From positions 1 to 7,815 of the forward strand of contig DGAU01000028.1 in assembly GCA_002384055.1 (NCBI GenBank): a DNA stretch of 7,815 bases, in the 5' to 3' direction. Numbering within the stretch: position 1 is the first letter of the stretch; the number at the start of each line of letters is the position of its first letter. The notes under the pieces were generated by a model. It was given only the letters and a program-made list of their open reading frames with translations. It did not search any database and was not told where the DNA came from. Origin of the DNA: Flavobacteriaceae bacterium UBA4022. GTDB lineage: Bacteria; Bacteroidota; Bacteroidia; Flavobacteriales; Flavobacteriaceae. Positions 1 to 5,146 of the stretch are shown here, one piece after another. Made by a program: the position numbers and the translations under genes.

Positions 1-911
1 CTTTTGCCCAGATCCCTCAAGATGGACTCCAGGGATACTATCGCTTAGACGGCAATAATTATGAAAACTCAAGCACGGCCAACACCACACCTTTGGCCCC
101 CTATCCTACCGGAGGCTTCTTATTGCCGGCGCCGAATCGATTTGGTGAGGCCGACATGGCACTTAAGCTCATTAATCAATATTTAGATACCGCATCCAAC
201 CCTTCTGTTTATGACTTTTCTGCTGAAAATAGCATTTCGCTGTGCCTGTGGCTCAAGATTGACCAGACCATCGTCGATTGGACCGGTGTGCTCAATAACT
301 GGGCAGATTTTGGTATAGGCGGTTATTATTTGGGGATCACACCCAATCAGGAAATTCGCTGGAACATCAATGCCGATCCACCAATTGACGGGCCATCGGT
401 ACCAACCAATACTTGGATGCATATCGCGGCAACTTACGATGGTAACACCGCCTTTTTGTATATCGATGGAAATCTAGCCGCCCAACGCGTCTTTGGCACC
501 AATATGCTCTCGAGTGTTTATCCCTTTACCGTAGGGACCCAGGCCAACAATACAAACAACATATTACCCGGCGTTTTGGATGATGTCTTAATTTATAACC
601 GTGCAGTAAGTCAATCGGAAATTATGGATATCATGACTGTTTTAAGTATCGAAGATATGGAGGCTTTTGGACAGGCTGTTTCATTGAGCCCGAACCCAGT
701 AAGCAGCACGCTAAAGATGAGTTACGACCACCACCTCGGCACTTTGACCCGTTATGAATTGCGGGACAGCAAGGGCATGCTGGTCGATCAGCGTGCCATT
801 AATGGGGTGCAATGGGATATTGATTTTTCAACATTAGCCGCTGGTTTCTATGTGGTTCAGTTACATACCGCCGACGGGCAAACCCTTCATAAAAAAATCA
901 TCAAAAAATAA
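1..911 (+). CDS. Secreted LamG-domain protein with T9SS type A sorting domain (5' truncated)
   Basis: The frame is open from base 3 with no stop, so the gene begins left of the window; the TTG at 93 is not its start. The visible protein opens with FAQIPQDGLQGYYRLDGN, where FAQ looks like the end of a signal peptide and the rest like the first strand of a LamG/concanavalin-type fold, so probably only a short signal peptide is missing. LamG hallmarks follow: WMHIAATYDGNTAFLYIDG, then a closing strand, DDVLIYNRAVSQSEI. The last 75 or so residues form a T9SS type A sorting domain: LSPNPV, a middle strand RYELRDSKGMLV, then LAAGFYVVQLHTADG and a basic end, KKIIKK. Known role of such domains: export across the outer membrane by T9SS, with cleavage and surface attachment or release. 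LamG domains commonly bind glycans or proteins; the ligand here cannot be inferred, and no catalytic domain is visible. Confidence 0.88.
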   Translation, partial: FAQIPQDGLQGYYRLDGNNYENSSTANTTPLAPYPTGGFLLPAPNRFGEADMALKLINQYLDTASNPSVYDFSAENSISLCLWLKIDQTIVDWTGVLNNWADFGIGGYYLGITPNQEIRWNINADPPIDGPSVPTNTWMHIAATYDGNTAFLYIDGNLAAQRVFGTNMLSSVYPFTVGTQANNTNNILPGVLDDVLIYNRAVSQSEIMDIMTVLSIEDMEAFGQAVSLSPNPVSSTLKMSYDHHLGTLTRYELRDSKGMLVDQRAINGVQWDIDFSTLAAGFYVVQLHTADGQTLHKKIIKK

Positions 912-918
912 TCTTAAC

Positions 919-957
919 TGAGCATCGGAGCCAAAAAGACAATGATTCTGATGCTTA
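919..957 (+). terminator. Possible weak terminator hairpin after the LamG gene
   Basis: Bases 919-930 can pair with 946-957, centred on AGCATC/GATGCT and including three G-T pairs, around a 15-nt loop. It lies 8 nt after the stop codon and 13 nt before the cupin ATG. There is no proper T tract, so it may only partly separate the two genes, which could still be cotranscribed. Confidence 0.3.
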
Positions 958-970
958 CTAATCCTTTCAA

Positions 971-1408
971 ATGTCGTTAAAATCCTCTTTCATGGCCCTG
1001 TTGGCCATTGCCATATTATGGAGTTGCGGTGTGCAAACGCCCCCGAAAATTGAAGTAACTACCCTGGTCAAAACGACACAAAGCTGGAATGCTGCAGCAC
1101 TACCAGATTATTTGCAAAGCACGCCAGAGGTTACCGTGCTCAAGATTACTATTCCACCAAAAACCAAACTGCCCATTCATAAGCACCCGGTCATTAATTC
1201 GGGCTATATGCTCCAAGGCGAATTGACCGTAATGAGTCAAACAGGCGACACCCTTTATCTCAAAGAAGGTGACGTGATTGTTGAAATGGTCAATACCTGG
1301 CATCATGGCGAAAACAACGGTACGGTACCTGTAGAAATTGTGGTTTTTTATGCAGGAAATGTGGATACACCCATCACCATTTTACAAGACCAAGACAAGT
1401 CACAATAA
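971..1408 (+). CDS. Cupin-fold lipoprotein (cupin_2-like)
   Basis: A 145-residue protein whose first 19 residues form a lipoprotein signal: a hydrophobic stretch (MALLAIAIL), then LWSC with Cys19 as the predicted lipidated residue. It should be anchored in a membrane facing the periplasm. The rest is one small beta-barrel cupin. Motif 1 is IHKHPVINSGYMLQGELTV (His70, His72, Gly83) and motif 2 is GDVIVEMVNTWHHGENNG (Gly100, His111/His112). These give enough histidines for a metal site. The glutamate usual in cupin motif 1 is replaced by Asn76, a pattern I associate with a subgroup reading H-x-H-P-x-x-N-x-G-Y-x-L-x-G. Known family members bind a metal and range from enzymes to small-molecule sensors; substrate unknown. 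The start is ATG, with no Shine-Dalgarno sequence, as is usual in this phylum. It lies 59 nt after the LamG gene. Confidence 0.82.
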   Translation: MSLKSSFMALLAIAILWSCGVQTPPKIEVTTLVKTTQSWNAAALPDYLQSTPEVTVLKITIPPKTKLPIHKHPVINSGYMLQGELTVMSQTGDTLYLKEGDVIVEMVNTWHHGENNGTVPVEIVVFYAGNVDTPITILQDQDKSQ

Positions 1409-1417
1409 TAGTATATA

Positions 1418-1452
1418 TCGGTTATTCAAGGCCACTCGCCTTGGATAACCGA
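1418..1452. terminator. Bidirectional intrinsic terminator between convergent genes
   Basis: A near-perfect 14-bp stem (1419-1432 with 1438-1451, one T-G pair), extended by a T-A pair (1418/1452), encloses the 5-nt loop CACTC. It sits between the converging stops of the cupin gene (1408) and the flavin reductase gene (1455). T tracts are short on both sides, but the long stem and its position make a shared terminator the best reading. Confidence 0.8.
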
Positions 1453-1454
1453 GT

Positions 1455-2084
1455 TTAAAATTCTGGTGTATCTACCACTCGTGCATAGGGGAAATCTCCG
1501 ATAGCATTCAAGTCATAGTAGCGATTAAGACCAGATATTCCTGCTGTCTTGGCGACCGATAGATCGATGTCGCCTTGATCATTAATGACCTCATCGGGTA
1601 TTTCGAGATAGACCACCTCGCCCACAATCAACTGGGTTCCGTTGATTGGAATATCAATAACCGAGCGCAGCTTGAGACCCATTTTGATGACACTTTCAGC
1701 CACAAATGGTGCTGTTATTCCGGGGACATACTGCGGGGTCAATCCGCAACGCTCAAATTCCGAGACCTCCCGAGGGAATTTGGCGGATGTATAATGCGCA
1801 TTTTTGACCAAATGTGCCGGAACATGATTTATGGTGTAGGACTCTGTGGCCAAAATATTGGCCAGGGTGTGGCGCGGGACCTCACCGCTGGGTCTTACCA
1901 CAAAGCCAATAAGCGCTGGATCACTTCCTAAATGAACTACAGAGCTAAAGATAGCAACATTGGTTTGCCCCTCTTGATCTTGAGTGCCGATCAGGTTAGC
2001 CGGTTTGACACCAGTGATGCCATTGATGAGCTTAAGGCGTTCAACACGGTTCGCTTTGGCGATATCGGACTGGTTCCATTTCAT
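1455..2084 (-). CDS. Flavin reductase-like domain protein (FMN-binding split barrel)
   Basis: From ATG at 2084 this gives 209 residues beginning MKWNQSDIAKANRVERL. The frame can be extended to a TTG at 2144, but the added 20 residues (MFLLCSFCLNLLYSHVNPEF) are atypical and the shorter start suits the family. The core TNVAIFSSVVHLGSDPAL followed by GFVVRP matches the FMN-binding region of the flavin reductase-like split barrel. Further landmarks are YTINHVPAHLV, AHYTSAKFPREVSEFE, and a late strand, GTQLIVGEVVYLEIP, ending in GLNRYYDL. Known members bind FMN and reduce it with NAD(P)H, or supply reduced flavin to partner oxygenases. No partner enzyme is next to it, so the physiological role is open. 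Cytoplasmic; no signal peptide. It is the last gene of the minus-strand block and runs into the shared terminator. A separate promoter is possible, as 113 nt separate it from the preceding small ORF. Confidence 0.87.
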   Translation of the reverse strand: MKWNQSDIAKANRVERLKLINGITGVKPANLIGTQDQEGQTNVAIFSSVVHLGSDPALIGFVVRPSGEVPRHTLANILATESYTINHVPAHLVKNAHYTSAKFPREVSEFERCGLTPQYVPGITAPFVAESVIKMGLKLRSVIDIPINGTQLIVGEVVYLEIPDEVINDQGDIDLSVAKTAGISGLNRYYDLNAIGDFPYARVVDTPEF

Positions 2085-2144
2085 AAATTCTGGATTAACA
2101 TGACTATAAAGCAAGTTCAGACAAAATGAACACAACAAAAACAA

Positions 2145-2166
2145 GCCGCTCTATATACTAGGCGGC
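2145..2166 (-). terminator. Short hairpin between the small ORF and flavin reductase gene
   Basis: GCCGC at 2145-2149 pairs with GCGGC at 2162-2166, and inner CTA/TAG pairs extend the stem past one bulged T. Read on the minus strand it is followed by TTGTTTTTGTTG, a T-rich run, so it could end or attenuate leftward transcription ahead of the flavin reductase gene. The stem is short and the evidence modest. Confidence 0.3.
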
Positions 2167-2197
2167 GCGCTGCTCTTCATTAATAAGTGATATTGGA

Positions 2198-2281
2198 TTA
2201 TGCGCGGTCAATCAGCATGGCCAGAAGACCAATGACGATACACACAGCTGCACTCCACAAAACAAGCATTCCTACTCCCAT
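2198..2281 (-). CDS. Putative 27-aa single-helix membrane protein
   Basis: ATG at 2281 opens a 27-codon frame closed by TAA at 2198-2200. An in-frame TAA lies just upstream, so the ORF cannot be longer. The peptide starts MGVGMLVLW, continues through an unbroken hydrophobic run (AAVCIVIGLLAMLI) and ends DRA. That is one transmembrane helix with a charged tail, which fits the composition of real small membrane proteins better than a chance frame. It lies between the DUF2805 and flavin reductase genes on the same strand (81 nt and 113 nt away). I recognise no family. It could be a regulatory micropeptide or a subunit of a membrane complex, or a chance ORF; conservation is the deciding test. Confidence 0.45.
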   Translation of the reverse strand: MGVGMLVLWSAAVCIVIGLLAMLIDRA

Positions 2282-2362
2282 GAGGCGAAATTAAGTAAAT
2301 AATCTGATTCGTAAAAACAATTTGGGCTTTGGGTGGTAAAAGAAAATATATTGACTTATAAA

Positions 2363-2650
2363 TCAGCGTTTACTGATCTTATTACCCGTGATGGCCCGCT
2401 GGCGATCACACTTAAAACGACTGATATTGGGGTCACGCTTGAACAAGTGTTTTTGACTGACACCGCTATTGACCCTTTTGCGCCAGCGCTTAAAACTTGA
2501 TTCCTTAAGGTGGGTGCGCATGAGTTCGATTACTCCCTTTTCGGGCAGGTCGAATTGGTAATTTATGGCCTCAAATGGGGTGCGGTCTTCCCAGGCCATT
2601 TCGATGATGCGGTCTAACTCACGTTCGGTAAATTCCCTTTTCTCTTTCAT
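2363..2650 (-). CDS. DUF2805 / TIGR03643 family protein
   Basis: A 95-residue basic protein. The N-terminal 60 residues carry the family signature: FTERELDRIIEMAWEDRTPF, then FEAINYQFDLPEKGVIELMR and SSFKRWRKRVNSG. The predicted structure is helical and resembles a helix-turn-helix, with a strongly basic C-terminal tail (KRDPNISRFKCDRQR, ending NKISKR). Binding to nucleic acid is an inference from charge and fold; the family has no established function that I know of. The tail appears somewhat longer than in common members. It starts only 3 nt after the DUF2452 stop codon, so the two are surely cotranscribed and probably translationally coupled. Confidence 0.85.
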   Translation of the reverse strand: MKEKREFTERELDRIIEMAWEDRTPFEAINYQFDLPEKGVIELMRTHLKESSFKRWRKRVNSGVSQKHLFKRDPNISRFKCDRQRAITGNKISKR

Positions 2651-2653
2651 AAG

Positions 2654-3058
2654 CTACTTCCTTAATTCCTCCCAAATCATGTCAGCATTCAGCACATAAC
2701 TCCCCAACCAATTAAAGTTACATTCTTCAGGATCAATGAGCGACAAGAAAGCACTGCCATCGGCATGTTGGTACAAATGATATGGCATACCGACAATAGG
2801 TTCAAAGTTGAACTTAGCACTCAAAATGAGCTTGTTGCGTTCAAATTCTTCCATAAGGGCATGATACTCTTCACGCAGAGCCAAAAGCTTGGTTTTGACC
2901 TGATGGTTTACCTTGTTCACGCTGCGGTTCTTCCAAGCCACAGTATCTATTGCCGTAATTACTGGTGCGCCAACATTGGTGGCATACGGCAGCAAAGAAG
3001 ACACGTATTTCTGTGACGCTTGGTCAAAAGCAACATTGTCTGGTTTTTTTGACTCCAT
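2654..3058 (-). CDS. DUF2452 family protein
   Basis: A 134-residue cytoplasmic protein matching the DUF2452 pattern from end to end: KKPDNVAFD near the N-terminus, then SLLPYATNVGAPVI, the conserved WKNRSVNKVNHQVKTKL, a charged helix (residues 58-78) rich in Glu and Arg, and the C-terminal block FNFEPIVGMPYHLYQHADGS followed by FLSLIDPEE and NWLGSYVLNAD. No catalytic motif is evident, and the family function is unknown to me. The ATG at 3058 is the natural start because the KPDN block begins five residues in. It follows the Lacal_2735-like gene by 9 nt and precedes DUF2805 by 3 nt, in one compact transcript. Confidence 0.87.
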   Translation of the reverse strand: MESKKPDNVAFDQASQKYVSSLLPYATNVGAPVITAIDTVAWKNRSVNKVNHQVKTKLLALREEYHALMEEFERNKLILSAKFNFEPIVGMPYHLYQHADGSAFLSLIDPEECNFNWLGSYVLNADMIWEELRK

Positions 3059-3067
3059 AAAATTTAT

Positions 3068-3241
3068 TTATTGTGCCGGGGGCAACGCATCAATCTTTTT
3101 GGCAATTTCATTGGCATCAAAAACCTTTTGATCACTGAGTTTTCGATTTGTTGTCGATAACTTATGTGCCTCTTGCATCAAATCGGCGTACTGCTCTTGA
3201 AGCTTTTCTCTCTCTGATTTCTTTTTAAATAATCCAAACAT
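3068..3241 (-). CDS. Lacal_2735 family small protein (57 aa)
   Basis: ATG at 3241 opens a 57-codon frame ending in TAA at 3068-3070. The protein starts MFGLFKKKSEREKLQEQY, continues with DLMQEAHKLSTTNRKLSDQK and ends KKIDALPPAQ. This closely resembles the small Lacal_2735 family of flavobacteria: a short FGLFKKK head, then a highly charged alpha-helix likely to form a coiled coil. The function is unknown; the basic amphipathic head could contact membrane or nucleic acid (inference). It is the first gene of the tight cluster with DUF2452 and DUF2805. The 5' side is A-rich, with no Shine-Dalgarno sequence, and a hairpin lies just upstream (3258-3285). Confidence 0.85.
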   Translation of the reverse strand: MFGLFKKKSEREKLQEQYADLMQEAHKLSTTNRKLSDQKVFDANEIAKKIDALPPAQ

Positions 3242-3257
3242 GGTTTTTTCTTTTAAA

Positions 3258-3285
3258 TTAAGGGGTTTCTATTTGTAACCCTTAA
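3258..3285. terminator. Hairpin upstream of the Lacal_2735-like gene
   Basis: TTAAGGGGTT (3258-3267) pairs with AACCCTTAA (3277-3285) with one bulged G and a 9-nt loop. On the minus strand it overlaps the stop codon of the gene remnant at 3269-3382 and is followed by TTTAAAAG, so it may be that remnant's old terminator. It could also act as a leader structure 17 nt before the next ATG. Confidence 0.4.
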
Positions 3286-3382
3286 GGTTCTTTTGCAAAG
3301 TATTATCCGTCCCGGCCTGTAATTGTTCCTTGGCGCTGTCTGCTTTACCAAACCAATGCCAGTGATTGCGTAGTTCCCATGG
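3269..3382 (-). pseudogene. Likely gene remnant, C-terminal fragment without a start
   Basis: A 37-codon minus-strand frame runs from an in-frame TGA (3383-3385) to TAG (3269-3271). It has no usable start near its beginning, yet reads like protein: WELRNHWHWFGKADSAKEQ, then LQAGTDNTLQKNLKGYK. The Trp/His-rich start and charged end look like the C-terminus of a real protein cut off upstream. A second short frame overlaps it: ATG 3416 encodes MAKGVIINNCLTMGTTQSLA and ends at 3345, and could be the original N-terminal piece before a frameshift. I do not recognise the parent family. It lies between the divergent operator and the Lacal_2735-like gene. Confidence 0.35.
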
Positions 3383-3441
3383 TCAGGCAATTGTTAATGA
3401 TGACCCCCTTGGCCATAATTTTGTTTCAGGCAATAACCTTA

Positions 3442-3449
3442 CAAAAGTA
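3442..3449 (-). promoter_or_regulatory. Minus-strand -7 box TACTTTTG
   Basis: Read on the minus strand this is TACTTTTG, an exact match to the Bacteroidota -7 consensus TAnnTTTG. A good -33 TTG is not seen at the right distance. Transcription would start a few bases to the left and run into the remnant ORFs and possibly on into the DUF cluster. The box overlaps the outer end of the inverted repeat. Confidence 0.4.
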
Positions 3450-3495
3450 ATTAATGTTTAATGTTTATTGATAATAATGAAACATTAATTACTTT
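3444..3495. repeat. Perfect 16-bp inverted repeat, probable operator
   Basis: AAAGTAATTAATGTTT (3444-3459) and AAACATTAATTACTTT (3480-3495) are exact reverse complements separated by 20 nt. The heptamer AATGTTT is also tandemly repeated at 3453-3459 and 3460-3466, giving a third half-site-like copy in the spacer. The repeat lies immediately in front of the MarR-like gene, with promoter-like boxes at both edges, so an operator for a dimeric regulator is the most natural reading. It is too AT-rich, and placed between divergent units, to be a terminator. Confidence 0.65.
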
Positions 3496-3496
3496 G
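3468..3496 (+). promoter_or_regulatory. Plus-strand promoter for the MarR-like gene
   Basis: TTG at 3468-3470, then 18 nt, then TTACTTTG at 3489-3496 (consensus TAnnTTTG, one mismatch). Spacing suits the Bacteroidota sigma factor. Transcription would begin near 3501-3505, at or after the ATG at 3499, which argues that the regulator's true start lies further downstream. The promoter is embedded in the inverted repeat, so a bound repressor would block it. Confidence 0.4.
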
Positions 3497-3498
3497 GA

Positions 3499-3948
3499 AT
3501 GTGCCCCGCAGATCCCCATCAATTTGTCATACTTGTCACCCGAAATAGGTCAAAGGGTTTGGTGAAGCGCTTGGATTTTAGTAAGTTCATACTGCCTAAA
3601 GCAAATGTCTTGGACTATACCGACATATTGATCAATATTCGAAAAATAATTCGCTCCATTAACCTGGAAAGCAAGCGTATAGATAAACAATACGGCATCA
3701 GTATTCCTCAATACCTTTGTTTGAATTTTCTTAATACCAGAGAAATTTTTCGGGCTACAGCCAAAGAAATCAGCATACATCTCAACCTCAACGCCAGTAC
3801 CGTAAGTGGGCTCACGATGACCCTTCACGTTTACGCCAAACCTATCGACCATTGCCGGGTATTTAATAGCAAAAAAGATTGCTTCGAAACCAAGACCATG
3901 ACATATGATACGGTAAGTGATCTCAGCGCGCAACAATCTGCAGGTTAA
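3499..3948 (+). CDS. MarR-like transcriptional regulator, apparently degenerate
   Basis: Residues 38-105 resemble a MarR regulator: helix 1 DYTDILINIRKIIRSINLES, then KRIDKQYGISIPQYLCLNFL, and a recognition-helix region TAKEISIHLNLNASTVSGL. Past that point similarity fades. The wing, normally a basic hairpin of the type RLPxxxDxRxxxIxLT, is replaced by a weakly alignable stretch, FNSKKDCFETKTMTYD. The protein stops at residue 149, without an obvious C-terminal dimerisation helix. The 37 residues before DYTDIL are also atypical for the family. A TTG at 3610 would start the protein exactly at the MarR domain, and the predicted promoter would begin transcription around the ATG at 3499, so TTG 3610 is a serious alternative. 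Known role of the family: dimers bind palindromes and repress divergent genes; the 52-bp repeat just upstream fits. It is either a decaying gene or a strongly diverged one. Confidence 0.55.
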   Translation: MCPADPHQFVILVTRNRSKGLVKRLDFSKFILPKANVLDYTDILINIRKIIRSINLESKRIDKQYGISIPQYLCLNFLNTREIFRATAKEISIHLNLNASTVSGLTMTLHVYAKPIDHCRVFNSKKDCFETKTMTYDTVSDLSAQQSAG

Positions 3949-4206
3949 ACCAAGCCCTGTCGCTCACCCATTCAAACATAGTATTTAACGATGGCCCTAA
4001 CCATTTATGGCCATGTCTTTTAAGAAAGGGCCTCCCCTTATCCCTTACTTAGAGCAGCCATTTTGAGTTTAAAATAAAAATAGAATACAATAGCAGCACC
4101 CCTAAGAATTCAACTGAAAATGATTAATTTGGGCTAACAAAATAGGCTTGACCACTAACAGATCCATGAAGACTGTCTATTTTCGGCCCTAAACGAAACA
4201 CCCATT
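3949..4206. other. Intergenic region with one weak hairpin
   Basis: No convincing gene on either strand; the short frames here have no protein-like features. ATGGCC (3991-3996) pairs with GGCCAT (4009-4014), with inner TAA/TTA pairs after a mismatch, and is followed by GTCTTTT, so it may be a weak terminator for the MarR-like gene. A confident promoter for the downstream exporter could not be picked out. Confidence 0.4.
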
Positions 4207-5019
4207 ATGGAATTATTTGCCGTGCTTGGTTATATCAGCGCATTAATTATCGGGATTTCCCTTGGATTGATTGGCGGTGGTGGCTCTATATTAGCAGTAC
4301 CCGTGCTGGCCTATTTGTTTTCAATCAATGAAAAGGCAGCGACGGCCTATTCCTTGTTTATTGTCGGCTCTAGCGCCCTATTAGGGGGTTTGAAGCAGCA
4401 TTTCAAAGGCTATGTCGATTGGCGCACTGCTCTAGTATTTGGCTTACCAGCGATCATCGGTGTGACTCTAGTACGCAAATATGTCGTGCATGCATTGCCC
4501 GATATTTTATTTAGTGTCGGTGATTTTGAATTTACCCGCAGAATGGGGATGTTTGGTTTATTTGCTGCTCTGATGATTCCAGCAGCATTTTCTATGCTGA
4601 TGACCCGGAAAGATAAAACCAAAAATAGCACCGATAAGGTCTCATATAATTATCCACTTATCTTGGCCGAAGGACTGCTGGTTGGCAGCATTACCGGCTT
4701 GATTGGAGCAGGTGGCGGATTCCTCATTATTCCAGCACTTGTTATTCTGGCCAACGTCGACATGAAAGTTGCCGTTGGCACATCACTGATCATCATTGCC
4801 TTTAAGTCTTTACTCGGGTTTTTCCTCGGGGATGCGCTGACCATGGAAATCGATTGGTTCTTTTTATCTGTATTTACAAGCATCTCTTTTGTGGGTATAT
4901 TTATTGGCAGTTATCTCAGTAATTTTATTGATGGCCAAAAACTGAAGAAAGGATTTGGTTACTTTATTTTAGTCATGGCCCTATTTATTTTCTTTATGGA
5001 ATTTTATGTTCAGGCATGA
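4207..5019 (+). CDS. TauE/SafE-family membrane exporter
   Basis: A 270-residue integral membrane protein with about eight hydrophobic segments in two homologous halves. Each half opens with the family's glycine-rich helix: GLIGGGGSILAVPVLAYL (residues 20-37) and GLIGAGGGFLIIPALVIL (164-181). Each is followed by an A-T-x-S-L type segment: AATAYSLFIVG (45-54) and AVGTSLIIIAFKSLLGF (189-205). A charged cytoplasmic linker (RKDKTKNSTDK, 134-144) joins the halves. Known members export or take up small anions such as sulfite, sulfoacetate or other sulfur compounds; the substrate here cannot be read from sequence. Length is normal for the family and the ATG start precedes the first helix directly. 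It stands alone: no sulfur gene is adjacent and 127 nt separate it from the vWA gene. Confidence 0.9.
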   Translation: MELFAVLGYISALIIGISLGLIGGGGSILAVPVLAYLFSINEKAATAYSLFIVGSSALLGGLKQHFKGYVDWRTALVFGLPAIIGVTLVRKYVVHALPDILFSVGDFEFTRRMGMFGLFAALMIPAAFSMLMTRKDKTKNSTDKVSYNYPLILAEGLLVGSITGLIGAGGGFLIIPALVILANVDMKVAVGTSLIIIAFKSLLGFFLGDALTMEIDWFFLSVFTSISFVGIFIGSYLSNFIDGQKLKKGFGYFILVMALFIFFMEFYVQA

Positions 5020-5146
5020 TGCCTAAACACTCTTTTAAAGCACGAAAATCAGTGTGTTGTGATCCACCCAAATACTTTATAAATACTTAAATGCAGTTCG
5101 TTTTTTATAGTTCATTTTATTAAGGTTTTATTACTTTTACAGGGCT

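Noticed and set aside
1575..2129. Two plus-strand reading frames of 118 and 65 codons
   Set aside because: They lie antisense to the flavin reductase gene, whose family match is clear, and their translations have no recognisable domains.
2085..2144. N-terminal extension of the flavin reductase from TTG 2144
   Set aside because: The added residues would form a short Cys/Leu/Phe-rich stretch unlike the family start; ATG 2084 gives the usual length.
3444..3495. Reading the inverted repeat as a transposon end pair or a terminator
   Set aside because: There is no transposase and no target-site duplication was seen; the 20-nt spacer, lack of GC in the stem and position before a regulator fit an operator better.
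3550..3936. A 128-codon minus-strand frame opposite the MarR-like gene
   Set aside because: The plus strand carries a recognisable MarR helix pattern; the antisense product has no family features and mirrors the AT-rich composition.
4070..4200. Short minus-strand ORFs (about 16-21 codons) before the exporter gene
   Set aside because: They lack hydrophobic or domain-like character and any neighbouring signal.
4410..4883. Two minus-strand frames within the exporter gene
   Set aside because: They are antisense shadows of a well-supported membrane protein, and their Ser/Thr/Pro-rich translations look random.
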